This document shows, piece after piece, positions 1 through 8,606 of a DNA stretch of 64,000 nt; positions within the stretch are counted from its first letter, which is position 1, and each line of letters begins with the position of its first letter. This stretch comes from Lactococcus petauri. Its GTDB lineage: Bacteria; Bacillota; Bacilli; Lactobacillales; Streptococcaceae. The stretch spans positions 160,710-224,709 of the forward strand of contig NZ_MUIZ01000005.1 in assembly GCF_002154895.1 (NCBI RefSeq), written 5' to 3'. The translations under genes and the position numbers were made by a program. The notes below the pieces were generated by a model. It was given only the letters and a program-made list of their open reading frames with translations. It was not told the DNA's origin and searched no databases.

Positions 1-484
1 AAGATTTCCCATAAAGCTTTTCAAGCATAAAGCCCAACAAAATAAAGTTAATATCTGTGTAGTGACAACTTTTGTCTTCCGTTACCTCGATATGGTCAAT
101 CGCCTCTTTTAAACCTTTAAAATCTAACTTATCACGGTTTTCAATAAACGGATTGATACCTGTTGTATGAGTAAGAAGCTGTCTCAAAGTGATGCTCTCA
201 TCATGAAAATCAGGATAATAATCCGTAAACGGAGCATCCAGACTTAACTTTCCTGATAAAACGAGGTTAATGACTACTGTTCCTGTACCTACAACTTTTG
301 AAACGGAAGCTAAATCCCATTTTTTCCCTGCAACCAATGGTTCGACTTGTGGAAGTATTGCTTGATTGCCTCGAACAAACTCTTGAACCTTTGTTCCTTC
401 TACAATAGCAATCTGGCAGCCTGGGAAAATTGCTTCTGCCACATAGTCATCAATTGTCGCTAAAAATTCTTCTTCACTTTTCAT
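1..484 (-). CDS. Serine hydrolase, beta-lactamase/PBP-like family (C-terminus outside window)
   Basis: The reading frame is open from an ATG at 484 to the window edge, so about 161 N-terminal residues are present. The sequence carries the SxxK nucleophile motif of class C beta-lactamase-like hydrolases (ASVSK, about residue 70) and a Y-x-N type second motif (YTDIN, about residue 145), with the usual LLTHTTGI stretch between them. There is no signal peptide, so a cytoplasmic esterase or peptidase role is more likely than antibiotic hydrolysis; the substrate cannot be told. Its ATG overlaps the stop codon of the upstream cppA-like gene in an ATGA arrangement, which implies translational coupling in one operon. 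Confidence 0.8.
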   Translation of the reverse strand, partial: MKSEEEFLATIDDYVAEAIFPGCQIAIVEGTKVQEFVRGNQAILPQVEPLVAGKKWDLASVSKVVGTGTVVINLVLSGKLSLDAPFTDYYPDFHDESITLRQLLTHTTGINPFIENRDKLDFKGLKEAIDHIEVTEDKSCHYTDINFILLGFMLEKLYGKS

Positions 485-1257
485 AGGCCTTGTTTTGTAA
501 ACCAAAGTTCCATGTGGTGTGGGATGTCAATAGCCAATGTCTTTGCTTTTTTATCCAGATACAATTTTTCATCAGGTAAATCATCTGCAAACTGAGCCAA
601 ATCAAAAGATGGCGACACTTGAAAACGTAAAAGCATCAGGTCTAGCTTTTCATCCATATTAGCTGTCAAGTCAGGTCCATCATTTTGACAAAAGACCAGA
701 TGCAAGCCAGCAAGATCTAAAAGATTCCCTTGCGCTTTTACACCAAGAATTTTTTCGTACTCTGAAATAATAGACTTTTCAGCAATATTAATTTGCACCT
801 CTTTAATAGCGAAATCGGATAATCCTGTAAATTCTCCCTCATCAAAGTCAACTTCAGATTTAGCAACTTCCGTTAAGTCTGACCAATCATTTACAGATAC
901 CATCAGAAAAACATCACTTTCTGGAGAAACAGCTTCAAAAGCCCAACTATCTTTTACCTGATAAAGATGTGTGACTTGGTCCAGATTGCGCGCTAAAAGC
1001 TGTTCGATTTCATCCTCATCAGCTTGGATGACTGTACGTCCATGTTTTTTCACACCTTGAACTGGAACTACACCTGGTGATTCCTCTAAGATTAACCTTG
1101 GTTGCTTTGCTTCATAACCAGATAAAAAAACTTCTGCATTTTCTTCGTGCAAGACTTTCATGCCAAGCACATCACGATAAAAATTTAAATTTTCTTCGCG
1201 ATTGAGTACACGGTAGCCTGGTAAGCAAACTTCTAAATTATTTATGAATTCTTTCAT
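481..1257 (-). CDS. cppA: CppA-like protein (glyoxalase/VOC fold)
   Basis: This 258-residue protein resembles the streptococcal CppA family, once described as a C3-degrading proteinase, with a VOC-like N-terminal half (YRVLNREENLNFYRDVLGMK is typical) and a second related half. No protease motif or secretion signal is visible, so the historical complement-degradation role is doubtful for this protein. It is the first gene of a two-gene operon with the serine hydrolase downstream and diverges from the CPBP protease gene. The family assignment rests on overall sequence feel; the biochemical role is unknown. Confidence 0.65.
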   Translation of the reverse strand: MKEFINNLEVCLPGYRVLNREENLNFYRDVLGMKVLHEENAEVFLSGYEAKQPRLILEESPGVVPVQGVKKHGRTVIQADEDEIEQLLARNLDQVTHLYQVKDSWAFEAVSPESDVFLMVSVNDWSDLTEVAKSEVDFDEGEFTGLSDFAIKEVQINIAEKSIISEYEKILGVKAQGNLLDLAGLHLVFCQNDGPDLTANMDEKLDLMLLRFQVSPSFDLAQFADDLPDEKLYLDKKAKTLAIDIPHHMELWFTKQGL

Positions 1258-1319
1258 TCTGATTCTCCATTTATCTTCTTATATTTTATTAAAACTTATA
1301 CAAATTATCAATGATTATA

Positions 1320-1328
1320 TGTTAGAAT
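1320..1328 (+). promoter_or_regulatory. Extended -10 promoter of a probably leaderless gene (CPBP)
   Basis: TGT-TAGAAT ends 6 nt before the ATG at 1335. No Shine-Dalgarno sequence lies between, so the transcript would start at or next to the A of the ATG. Confidence 0.5.
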
Positions 1329-1334
1329 TGTTCT

Positions 1335-2123
1335 ATGATTAAATTTCGAGACCTTATTAAAAAACCTTGGACCTGGACAATTCTTCCTGCTCTTCTCTTT
1401 GCCCTTCCTTTTTCTTTACGGGCTGGTTGGGGGCAATGGTTAGGACTCAGCCTCCTTCTTTATCTAATTAGTTTAATTTTTACTTATAAAAAATCAATCT
1501 GGCTTGCTTTCTTTGTACTTTCTTTATTGCCAAGTTTTGCTACGTCACTCATGAGCCAATTGCATTCTGGAAGAGCTTTTTCTTCTCTTGACCAAGTGAT
1601 CTTTTTTGTGATTTTCTTTATTGCTCTTGGCTTATCTTACTTTCTTGCTCGCCGCCGTAATATTATTCCACCGGTTGCTGTCAAAGAATTTCCCTTGGGC
1701 AAAATCGCCCTCGGATTTGGTGCGCTTTTCTTAGTTTCACTCTGTGTCAACATTTTAGCACAGGCGCTTGGTTTACACGCAAGTACAGAAAATCAAGAGG
1801 CATTGAATAGTCTCGCCCAGGTTATTCCTTTAGGCATCTTTGCTGTCCAAACGATTTTTGCCGGTTTCTTTGAGGAACTCACTTACCGTGTTGGCCCTTT
1901 CGAAGTTCTCTTCACAAAAAATAAATTTTTAGCTTTCATGACAGCAGCTCTGCTTTTTGCAGGTATGCACAGTCCAACAGATCTTTACAGTTGGCTTGTT
2001 TATGGCTCAATGAGTCTGGTGTTAACCACATTCTATTTTAAATACCGAAATTTTTACCTCAATATGGCCATTCATATGGCTTGGAATTTTCTGGGAATAA
2101 GTATGACATTTTTGCTAAAGTAA
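1335..2123 (+). CDS. CPBP family intramembrane metalloprotease
   Basis: The 262-residue protein is strongly hydrophobic, with about seven or eight predicted membrane segments. The C-terminal half holds the three conserved CPBP/Abi motifs: EExxxR (FFEELTYR, about residue 180), FxxxH (FAGMH) and HxxxN (HMAWN near the C-terminus). The family includes CAAX-type proteases and bacteriocin self-immunity proteins such as those found beside class II bacteriocins. No bacteriocin gene is adjacent here, so the substrate is unknown. The ATG follows an extended -10 element by 6 nt and has no ribosome-binding site, suggesting a leaderless mRNA. Confidence 0.85.
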   Translation: MIKFRDLIKKPWTWTILPALLFALPFSLRAGWGQWLGLSLLLYLISLIFTYKKSIWLAFFVLSLLPSFATSLMSQLHSGRAFSSLDQVIFFVIFFIALGLSYFLARRRNIIPPVAVKEFPLGKIALGFGALFLVSLCVNILAQALGLHASTENQEALNSLAQVIPLGIFAVQTIFAGFFEELTYRVGPFEVLFTKNKFLAFMTAALLFAGMHSPTDLYSWLVYGSMSLVLTTFYFKYRNFYLNMAIHMAWNFLGISMTFLLK

Positions 2124-2162
2124 ACATCTTATGGTATATTAAGATTGTAAAATTAAAAATTT

Positions 2163-2245
2163 GCACAATGGGTGCTCTAAGGGAAACCAAGAGCTGAGAA
2201 ACACCATTTGACCTGATCTGGTTAGTACCAGCGTAGGAATGTGTT
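2163..2245 (+). promoter_or_regulatory. TPP (thi-box) riboswitch
   Basis: The conserved thi-box core is readable: CTGAGA at about 2194, then ACCTGATCTGG running into TTAGTACCAGCGTAGGAA at about 2211-2239. Flanking GCACA and TGTGT can close P1. It stands directly upstream of the thiamine transporter gene thiT, the expected target. Confidence 0.95.
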
Positions 2246-2281
2246 TGTATAGGGGACTGCTGTCTTCAATTCTCTCTAACC

Positions 2282-2304
2282 CTCCTTTGTGCCAACAAAA
2301 GGAG
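2282..2304 (+). promoter_or_regulatory. Hairpin sequestering the thiT Shine-Dalgarno sequence
   Basis: CTCCTTTGT (2282-2290) pairs with ACAAAAGGAG (2295-2304) around a GCCA loop, leaving one bulged A. The 3' arm contains the AAGGAG ribosome-binding site of thiT, so the helix would block initiation. It is the likely expression platform of the TPP riboswitch, acting on translation. Confidence 0.75.
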
Positions 2305-2311
2305 ATTTTTT

Positions 2312-2848
2312 ATGTCTAATTCTAAAGTTTTAGAACTTACCGAAACAGCTATTGCTGCTGCATTAGCTCTTGTCTTGAGTTTCATATCGATAAACTATGC
2401 TCAAGTTTTTTATCTTGAGCTGGCAGTTATTCCCTTACTGGTCTTAGCCTTGCGCCGCGGCGTATTTTGGGGCATGACAGGCGGGCTAGTATTTGGTCTA
2501 CTTCTGATTGTATTAGGTCAAGCCACTATCTTGACTCCAGTACAGGCATTGCTTGAATATATCGTTGCACCGATTTCTCTTGGTTTAGCTGGTGTTTTGC
2601 GCAAAAAGGACTCTAGCCAAACACGCACAATCTTTGCTGTAGCTTTTCTCGGCGTTCTTATCAAATATTTTTGGCACTTTGTCGCTGGTGTTATCTTTTG
2701 GGGACAATATGCTTGGAAAGGCTGGGGGGCTATTCCCTATTCATTTGTTGTCAATGGAATAAGTGGAATTGCGACCGCAGCTCTTGCTGCTCTAGTCCTT
2801 GTTCTGCTCTCCAAGAGTGCACCTCAGATTTTTCAAGCGAAAAAGTGA
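2312..2848 (+). CDS. thiT: Thiamine ECF transporter S component ThiT
   Basis: ThiT is the membrane substrate-binding subunit that captures thiamine and associates with the EcfA1A2T energising module, whose genes lie at 36.2-38.7 kb in this window. The 178-residue protein has six hydrophobic segments. Residues corresponding to the thiamine-binding set described for L. lactis ThiT are present with a shift of two to three positions: E82, H122, W130, Y143 and N148. Its start has an AAGGAG sequence, which the upstream hairpin can mask. A TPP riboswitch precedes it, so expression should fall when thiamine is plentiful. It is followed after 12 nt by ybaK, which seems to have its own promoter overlapping the thiT stop codon. 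Confidence 0.95.
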   Translation: MSNSKVLELTETAIAAALALVLSFISINYAQVFYLELAVIPLLVLALRRGVFWGMTGGLVFGLLLIVLGQATILTPVQALLEYIVAPISLGLAGVLRKKDSSQTRTIFAVAFLGVLIKYFWHFVAGVIFWGQYAWKGWGAIPYSFVVNGISGIATAALAALVLVLLSKSAPQIFQAKK

Positions 2849-2854
2849 TATAAT
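2846..2854 (+). promoter_or_regulatory. Extended -10 promoter of a probably leaderless gene (ybaK)
   Basis: TGA-TATAAT overlaps the thiT stop codon and ends 6 nt before the ybaK ATG at 2861. No ribosome-binding site is present. Confidence 0.6.
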
Positions 2855-2860
2855 GAACGC

Positions 2861-3340
2861 ATGAGCAAGAAAAAGAAACTGAAAAAAACATTAGTTGAAC
2901 AAATTCTGGACAAAGGTCAAGTCAATCATGAAGGGCTTGCTCTCAATGCTTTAGAAGCAGAGCTCATGCCTGAAGACATCCAACGTCGTGACATTTATAA
3001 AACGCTCGCACTTATAGGAGATAAAACGGGTCCAATCGTAGGGATTCTTCCTCTGACAGAGCATCTTTCTGAAAAGAAATTAGCAAAGGTCTCTGGAAAT
3101 AAGAAGGTCCACATGATTCCTCAAAAAGATTTGCAGAAAACCACTGGATACATCCATGGTGCTAATAATCCTGTCGGTATCTGGCAAACCAAAAGGTTCC
3201 CTATCTATATCGATACCATCGCACTGGATGCAGATAAAATCATTGTTTCTGCCGGTGAAGTCGGCCGTTCTATACGCCTCAATCCAAAAGAACTCGCAAC
3301 TTTTGTACAAGCTGAATTTGCTGAAATTCGTGAAATTTAA
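2861..3340 (+). CDS. ybaK: YbaK/EbsC family aminoacyl-tRNA deacylase
   Basis: The 159-residue protein matches the YbaK/EbsC family, which removes mischarged cysteine from tRNA-Pro and related species to keep translation accurate. Family features seen are the early lysine-rich segment, GILPLTEHLSEKKLAKVSGN, the K-D-L-x-K-x-TGYIHGANNPVG region (substrate pocket) and a C-terminal IVSAGEVGRSIRLNP block. It is full length. It probably has an independent leaderless transcript from the extended -10 at 2846-2854, although readthrough from thiT is possible. A terminator follows. Confidence 0.88.
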   Translation: MSKKKKLKKTLVEQILDKGQVNHEGLALNALEAELMPEDIQRRDIYKTLALIGDKTGPIVGILPLTEHLSEKKLAKVSGNKKVHMIPQKDLQKTTGYIHGANNPVGIWQTKRFPIYIDTIALDADKIIVSAGEVGRSIRLNPKELATFVQAEFAEIREI

Positions 3341-3342
3341 AT

Positions 3343-3377
3343 AAAAAGGAAAGCTTAACTATGGCTTTTCTTTTTAT
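3343..3377 (+). terminator. Rho-independent terminator after ybaK
   Basis: AAAAGGAAAGC pairs with GCTTTTCTTTT (some G-T pairs) around an 8-nt loop, followed by more T residues. Confidence 0.7.
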
Positions 3378-3413
3378 TTTTACATCTCGATTTATTGTTC
3401 CGACAAATAACAC

Positions 3414-3442
3414 TTTACAAAAGTACCCAAAACCGCTAAAAT
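3414..3442 (+). promoter_or_regulatory. Promoter of DUF3397 gene giving a leaderless mRNA
   Basis: TTTACA (3414-3419) and TAAAAT (3437-3442) are separated by exactly 17 nt. The -10 ends 6 nt before the ATG at 3449, and there is no Shine-Dalgarno sequence. This is the clearest two-hexamer case of the leaderless architecture in the window. Confidence 0.7.
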
Positions 3443-3448
3443 TAAGCT

Positions 3449-3805
3449 ATGTTACCTAAGATTATTGCCACTTTATATCCGCTTCTCAGCTGGATCGTAT
3501 TGGTTTTCGCTTTTAAATTTTTACGTATTCGCCACTTGACTAATCGAAAACTTCGCATTCCTGATATTTTTGTCCTCTTTTTAATTTTTGGACTCCAACT
3601 TTTTTCAGAGCAATTTACTGCTATCAATATTTTGCCTTACTACTTTTTGATTCTTTCCTTCTTAGCTCTCGTCTTGTTGCTATTAGATTTGTTCTATTTT
3701 AAAGACTTCAAATATAAACGTTTCTTTAAGCTTTTTTGGCGCATTACTTTTGTGATTACTTTTGCTCTTTACATCGCTATGATTGTCATGATTTACATGC
3801 ATTGA
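3449..3805 (+). CDS. DUF3397 family membrane protein
   Basis: This 118-residue protein has four hydrophobic segments separated by short basic loops (for example KFLRIRHLTNRKLR), which fits the DUF3397 family common in lactococci and streptococci. No function is known for the family. It is monocistronic, with its own 17-nt-spaced promoter placed so that the transcript begins at the start codon, and a terminator immediately after the stop codon. Confidence 0.75.
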   Translation: MLPKIIATLYPLLSWIVLVFAFKFLRIRHLTNRKLRIPDIFVLFLIFGLQLFSEQFTAINILPYYFLILSFLALVLLLLDLFYFKDFKYKRFFKLFWRITFVITFALYIAMIVMIYMH

Positions 3806-3806
3806 T

Positions 3807-3836
3807 AAAAGAACCATACTAATGGTTTTTCTTTTT
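3807..3836 (+). terminator. Terminator after the DUF3397 gene
   Basis: AACCAT-ACTA-ATGGTT stem-loop flanked by AAAAG and TTTTTCTTTTT. Confidence 0.8.
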
Positions 3837-3850
3837 ATATATGATTCATA

Positions 3851-3877
3851 AAAAAAACCAGAAAAACTGGTTTTTTT
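3851..3877 (-). terminator. Terminator of ydbC
   Basis: AAACCAG and CTGGTTT form the stem around AAAAA, with long A and T runs on either side; it can act in both directions and overlaps the ydbC stop codon. Confidence 0.8.
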
Positions 3878-4091
3878 ATTTGTTTCCGAGTTCTTTCAAA
3901 AGAACAGCAAATTCTTCATCTGTCAGCGTAATTCCCTTGCCCATCTTTTCATGGTCGGGCGACCACTGGCGCAAATCATACTTAGCTTCCATGCCATTCC
4001 ATGACACGCGGTTAAGCTCTTTTGTCCAGCCTTTAGCATTTTCAGATAGAGTAATAAGATGCTCCTCAATTTCAAATTTTAAATCAGCCAT
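3876..4091 (-). CDS. ydbC: YdbC, PC4/p15-like single-stranded nucleic-acid-binding protein
   Basis: This small protein (71 residues from ATG 4091) closely resembles the lactococcal YdbC protein, whose solved structure is a PC4-fold homodimer that binds single-stranded DNA. Recognisable segments are FEIEEHLITLSENAKGWTKE and LRQWSPDHEKMGKGITLTDE. I chose ATG 4091 because an AGGAGG sequence lies 5 nt upstream; the in-frame GTG at 4097 falls inside that ribosome-binding site. It stands alone between murA2 and a terminator. Its cellular role is unknown, though nucleic-acid binding is likely from the fold. Confidence 0.88.
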   Translation of the reverse strand: MADLKFEIEEHLITLSENAKGWTKELNRVSWNGMEAKYDLRQWSPDHEKMGKGITLTDEEFAVLLKELGNK

Positions 4092-4139
4092 ATACACCTC
4101 CTATATTAATGATACGTAAAAAGTGTTAACTTTTCACAA

Positions 4140-5405
4140 TTAATCTTCAATAAGTTGAATATCAACACCTAAAGCCGTCATTTTTTCTATGATACTATCG
4201 TAACCTCGAAGAATAAATTCAATATTTTCAATCGTTGTTGTACCTTCGGCGATAATACCAGCCAAAACTAAACTTGCTCCTGCACGCAAGTCGGTAGCAC
4301 GAACATGAGCACCTTGAAGCTTATTAGGTGCTTCATAAATAATATGATCATCTACAGTTGAGATTGTAGCACCCATCCGTGCCATTTCTGGCACATGGTT
4401 GACACGTTTTTCATAAATCGTATCCTTAATCCAACCACGGCCTTGTGCTTTCAGTAATAACGGTGTGATTGGTTGTTGTAAATCAGTCGCAAAACCAGGG
4501 TAAGGTACTGTCTTAATATTGATAGCTTTTAAGTTTTCTGAGCGATGAACCTCGATAGAGTCCTCACGAATGGTCATGCGTACACCCATTTCTTCAAGTT
4601 TAGCAATAAAAGATTCTAAGTGTTCGTAGATAACATTGTCAACGATGACACCGTCTCCCATAGCTGCAGCCAAAGCAAGATAAGTTCCTGCTTCAATACG
4701 GTCAGGAATGACCGTATGACGTGCACCGTGCATTTCTGGTTTTCCTGTAATACGAATCACATCTGTGCCAGCCCCACGTACCTTTGCGCCCATGTTATTC
4801 AAGAGTGTAGCTACATCAATAATTTCTGGTTCACGTGCTGCATTTTCAATAATGGTTACACCTTCTGCTGTACTCGCTGCAAGCATTGTATTAATTGTTG
4901 CACCTACAGAAACCATATCCATATAGATGGTTGTACCATGTAATTTTTCTTCTTTAGCTTCAAGGTGCATGGCATCTTCAAGGTAAGATAACTCTGCTCC
5001 TAAAGCTTCAAAAGCTTTAACATGAAGATCCATAGGACGTGGACCTAAATCACATCCCCCGGGCAAACCAACCGTTGACTTCCCAAAACGACCAAGAAGT
5101 GCTCCATTGAAATAATACGATGCACGCAAAGAGTTTATCTTACCATAGGGCAATGGCTTTGAAACAACGTCACGTGTATCAATCGTCAAAATACCCGCAT
5201 CAGTATCACGTTGAATTTTTGCGCCCATGATTTCCATGATATCAACCAAACTTGCAACATCTGAAATATCGGGAACGCCTTCAAGTGTAACAATATCGTT
5301 AGCTAAAATCGTTGCCGGAATAAGGGCAACTACACTATTCTTAGCTCCAGAAATCGTTACCTTCCCTGAGATACTTTTACCACCATTGATTACTATTTTT
5401 TTCAT
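4140..5405 (-). CDS. murA2: UDP-N-acetylglucosamine 1-carboxyvinyltransferase (MurA paralogue)
   Basis: MurA transfers enolpyruvate from PEP to UDP-GlcNAc, the first committed step of peptidoglycan synthesis in the cytoplasm. The 421-residue length is normal. The catalytic cysteine is C118 in [10 protein letters not shown], and the PEP/substrate-binding K22-N23 (GAKNS) and R94 (NSLRASYYF) are present. Low-GC Firmicutes usually carry two MurA proteins, and the isolated position here (not in an atp or cell-wall operon) suits the MurZ/MurA2 type; that sub-assignment is inference. The upstream ribosome-binding sequence is weak (GAGTAAT). Confidence 0.92.
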   Translation of the reverse strand: MKKIVINGGKSISGKVTISGAKNSVVALIPATILANDIVTLEGVPDISDVASLVDIMEIMGAKIQRDTDAGILTIDTRDVVSKPLPYGKINSLRASYYFNGALLGRFGKSTVGLPGGCDLGPRPMDLHVKAFEALGAELSYLEDAMHLEAKEEKLHGTTIYMDMVSVGATINTMLAASTAEGVTIIENAAREPEIIDVATLLNNMGAKVRGAGTDVIRITGKPEMHGARHTVIPDRIEAGTYLALAAAMGDGVIVDNVIYEHLESFIAKLEEMGVRMTIREDSIEVHRSENLKAINIKTVPYPGFATDLQQPITPLLLKAQGRGWIKDTIYEKRVNHVPEMARMGATISTVDDHIIYEAPNKLQGAHVRATDLRAGASLVLAGIIAEGTTTIENIEFILRGYDSIIEKMTALGVDIQLIED

Positions 5406-5580
5406 AAATTTATTACTCTATCACTTATTGTTTTATTTGAGACATGAAATACATGTACCCTCTATTCTACCATTTTTCCCGTCTTTTGAATAGATGAAAA
5501 GCATCCTTTTTTCTTCGCAGATCTTCATCTATGAAATGTATTCATTTATCTGTCTAAAATCTCATTGTATATTATTATTT

Positions 5581-5613
5581 AACATTAGAAAAAAATGATA
5601 ATATAACATTAGA
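5581..5613 (+). repeat. Direct repeat AACATTAGA in the promoter of the InlB-repeat gene
   Basis: AACATTAGA occurs at 5581-5589 and 5605-5613, 24 bp apart. Between and overlapping them is an extended -10 candidate (TGA-TAATAT, 5595-5603). The spacing suggests two half-sites on one face of the DNA for a regulator. Confidence 0.45.
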
Positions 5614-5637
5614 CACAAAAAATAAAGAAAGGGATAA

Positions 5638-6357
5638 ATGATGAATTTTTCACTCAAAACTTCTTTCATCCCAAACAAAAAGAAAGCAACCTTTTTTAAA
5701 GCAAATTATTTTTTCAATATTAATAATGACATGCTCAACCATTTGGAACGTGCTCAAATAAGTCCAGTGCCTTCTCTTAATGAAGCAGATTATCAAGCTT
5801 ATAATAAAATAATAAGTGCTGAAGGGAAATGGATTGGCATGAGCTCGGAACTCCTTCCTAAAAGTCAAAGCTATTCTCTCAAGAACAAAACCTTAAAGCT
5901 CCACGGCTATACCTTTGAAGGATGGGCTAAAGTCCGTAACCGTCACAATGTGCTTGCTCACCCCCAATCTCAGGAACAAGCCCAACTGTATGCTGGGCCA
6001 ACTTCAGTTATTCATCGCACCAGAGTCTATAATCCCAGCTTCCTCTGGAAACCTCAAGAAAAACATCACTTCGAGCCTATTGGGCAAATCTATGACTTTC
6101 ATGCACAATGGACACCAATCAAATATCCTGTACGCTACAGCGCTAAAACGATTTGGAATGAACCACTTGAGTGGGACCATCCTGAAGGTATGCGAAGCAT
6201 CGAACAAGGCTACATCTCACCAGCCAAAGTCAAATTACCTCACTATCACTTTGTCGGCTGGCAAGTAGAGGATGCTCCCTTAAGCAAAGAACAGCTAATT
6301 ATTCCTGCTGGTATTGGTCCTGTCGATATTATCGCTATTTTCGAGCAAATATCCTGA
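5638..6357 (+). CDS. InlB B-repeat-like protein without a secretion signal
   Basis: The 239-residue protein contains two segments resembling the InlB B-repeat (Listeria-Bacteroides repeat, beta-grasp-like): HGYTFEGWAK leading to YDFHAQWTPIKYPVRY at about residues 90-170, and LPHYHFVGWQVED at about 200-212. Such repeats normally occur in secreted or wall-anchored adhesins, but here there is no signal peptide, LPXTG motif or membrane segment, and the N-terminus (FSLKTSFIPNKKKATFFKAN) is basic. It is monocistronic, has an AGAAAGGG ribosome-binding site and a bidirectional terminator. Function is unknown; a truncated surface protein or a moonlighting exported protein are both possible. Confidence 0.6.
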   Translation: MMNFSLKTSFIPNKKKATFFKANYFFNINNDMLNHLERAQISPVPSLNEADYQAYNKIISAEGKWIGMSSELLPKSQSYSLKNKTLKLHGYTFEGWAKVRNRHNVLAHPQSQEQAQLYAGPTSVIHRTRVYNPSFLWKPQEKHHFEPIGQIYDFHAQWTPIKYPVRYSAKTIWNEPLEWDHPEGMRSIEQGYISPAKVKLPHYHFVGWQVEDAPLSKEQLIIPAGIGPVDIIAIFEQIS

Positions 6358-6406
6358 TTGAGTATGATCAGTACTTTCCCTTATTTTAGGAAATCTTGAC
6401 TACATT

Positions 6407-6439
6407 AAAAAAACGCTCGTTAAAGCACGAGCGTTTTTT
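6407..6439. terminator. Bidirectional terminator between the InlB-repeat gene and lmrD
   Basis: AAACGCTCGT and ACGAGCGTTT pair around TAAAGC, with A and T runs outside. Confidence 0.9.
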
Positions 6440-6460
6440 ATATTAAGATACTTCTTAATT

Positions 6461-8554
6461 TTATTCAAAGACAAATTGGTTGTGATAAAGCTCAGAGTAG
6501 AAGCCACCAAGATTTACAAGCTCATTGTGGTTTCCTTCTTCAATAACTTCACCGTCCTTAAGAACAACAATTTTATCTGCATTAAGTATTGTTTTCAAAC
6601 GGTGGGCAATAACAAATGAAGTACGACCAGCAATTGCTGCTTCCATAGCCATTTGAATTTGTTCTTCTGTCACCGTATCAACGTTTGATGTTGCTTCGTC
6701 AAGAATAAGCAAATCAGGGTTAGTCAAGATAGTACGGGCAATCGAAATTTGTTGTTTTTGACCTACAGAGAAAACATTATCGTCGTCATCCACAAGCGTT
6801 TCATAGCCATCTGGTAAGCTCTCAATGAATTCGTGGATATGTGTCGTCTTGGCTACTGTGATAACTTCATCCATAGTCGCATCTTTTTTACCAAACTTGA
6901 TATTGTCCGCAATGGTTCCAGAGAAAAGGACAGATTCTTGCAAGACGATCCCAACTTTTGAACGTAATGAATCTAAGTCAAATTCACGAATATCGGTACC
7001 GTCAAACTTTATTCCCCCTTTGTCCACATCATAGAAACGATTCATGAGGTTCATAACAGTTGTTTTACCTGATCCTGTTGGACCAACCAAGGCAACCATT
7101 TGGCCTTTGTTTACATTAATGTTGACATCTTTGAGGACCGGCTTGCCAGGAAGATAACTAAAGTCAATATCTTCAATGTGTACACCTTCAGAAATACCTT
7201 CAAAAGTTTTACCATTTTCAGGACGTACTTCTTCTTTTTCATCAAACATCACATTCAGACGTGTTGCACCAGTTACCGCAAGTTGCAATTGACCGAAAGA
7301 TGAAGAAATCTGCATGATTGGGTTGTAATATTGTTGCGCATATTGGATAAATGTAGCAAGCAAACCAAAGGCTGCAGCAGTTGATAATGAAGCATCATTA
7401 AGGAGGATATTAGCACCTGCAAAAATAACCAAAGCCAAAGTCAAGAGGGAGAAGCCATTCATCAATGGGAAAATCATACCTGACCAAGCTTGAGCTGCGA
7501 AGGTTGTTTTACGTACTTTATCATTACGTACTTCAAAACCTTCGATTGCATCTGCTTGAAGTCCTTCAACGATAATCGCTTTTTGCCCAGAGATTTTTTC
7601 ATCCATATAAGCATTAAGTTCGCCGACTTCTTTTTGTTGTCTATCCGTGTATTTCTTAGCTTGAATAATGATAATCACAGCGCAGAGAACGGCCACAGGA
7701 GTTGTAGAAATTGTCACTAATGCCATCTTGACATTTTGGTCGAAAATCATATACAAAATCCCGATGAACAGGGCAAAGTTAGTGGTAACGTTCACTGCTG
7801 CTTGATTCAATGTGTTTTGAATATTATCCAAGTCTGAGGTAAAGCGGGCGAGAATATCTCCATCCGCATGACGGTCAAAATACGAAATTGTTAGGCGTTC
7901 CAACTTACCAAAGAGACCTTTACGCATACGGTTTGTTGAGTGTGCAACGATACGTGTAAAGAGCAAGCTATAGATAAGTTGCGCAATACCTGTCATCACG
8001 TAAAAAGCAAGTAGCATCCACATTGAACGCATAAAGTCAGCCTTGCTTGGTGCATGTGATGTAGCTACCTTCATCAAGTCAGAAATTGACTGACCGTTAA
8101 GGTTAGCACGAATAGCTTCTGGAACATTGGCATCTGTAAGCTGGTGCCAATCAGTCGGAATCTTAGCCATGGCTTGAAGACTATCAATTGTTGTTCCTGA
8201 AGGAAGGTTAGAAGTTACCGCAGTTGGTACATTAGCAGATGTCAGACTATGCCAATCAACCACTTGTCCAGTAGCTTTCCCCATTTGCGCAGCAATCTGC
8301 TGCAAGGCGTCCTGAGCTTGGTTTGCTCCTTCCGCTATTTGTTGTAAACCTTTCATCGCTTCATCAGCGTGTTGATGACTAAAATAATCACCAACGTAAG
8401 TCGAAAGATGTGTGATAGAATCCCCGAGAAGTACGGGCGCTTTAACTTGCAGATAAGTAGCCGCAATGATAAATATCGCAATCACGAGGAATTGTAATTT
8501 ATATTTTTTGAAGTAGAGATAGAAGAACTTCAATGCACGAGATGTATCATTCAT
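6461..8554 (-). CDS. lmrD: Multidrug ABC exporter half-transporter LmrD
   Basis: LmrD pairs with LmrC to form a heterodimeric drug and bile-acid exporter in the membrane. The 697 residues comprise a membrane domain and a C-terminal nucleotide-binding domain with Walker [10 protein letters not shown], Walker [13 protein letters not shown] and the H-loop IAHRLKTI, all canonical. The signature motif is degenerate (FSVGQKQQ instead of LSGGQ). A large insertion between the first two membrane segments (about residues 55-175) contains a tandem duplication: [11 protein letters not shown] at 100-110 and [11 protein letters not shown] at 135-145, each followed by a similar 20-residue stretch. It lies 52 nt downstream of lmrC in one operon. 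Confidence 0.9.
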   Translation of the reverse strand: MNDTSRALKFFYLYFKKYKLQFLVIAIFIIAATYLQVKAPVLLGDSITHLSTYVGDYFSHQHADEAMKGLQQIAEGANQAQDALQQIAAQMGKATGQVVDWHSLTSANVPTAVTSNLPSGTTIDSLQAMAKIPTDWHQLTDANVPEAIRANLNGQSISDLMKVATSHAPSKADFMRSMWMLLAFYVMTGIAQLIYSLLFTRIVAHSTNRMRKGLFGKLERLTISYFDRHADGDILARFTSDLDNIQNTLNQAAVNVTTNFALFIGILYMIFDQNVKMALVTISTTPVAVLCAVIIIIQAKKYTDRQQKEVGELNAYMDEKISGQKAIIVEGLQADAIEGFEVRNDKVRKTTFAAQAWSGMIFPLMNGFSLLTLALVIFAGANILLNDASLSTAAAFGLLATFIQYAQQYYNPIMQISSSFGQLQLAVTGATRLNVMFDEKEEVRPENGKTFEGISEGVHIEDIDFSYLPGKPVLKDVNINVNKGQMVALVGPTGSGKTTVMNLMNRFYDVDKGGIKFDGTDIREFDLDSLRSKVGIVLQESVLFSGTIADNIKFGKKDATMDEVITVAKTTHIHEFIESLPDGYETLVDDDDNVFSVGQKQQISIARTILTNPDLLILDEATSNVDTVTEEQIQMAMEAAIAGRTSFVIAHRLKTILNADKIVVLKDGEVIEEGNHNELVNLGGFYSELYHNQFVFE

Positions 8555-8606
8555 AATCTTTTTTCATTTTCTTGTTTTTCATAAACAATTGAAGAACAAT
8601 GAAAAT

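Noticed and set aside
5397..5420. TGA-TAGAGT before murA2 as another leaderless case
   Set aside because: The gap to the ATG is 9 nt and the hexamer is poor, so I left it out of the set.
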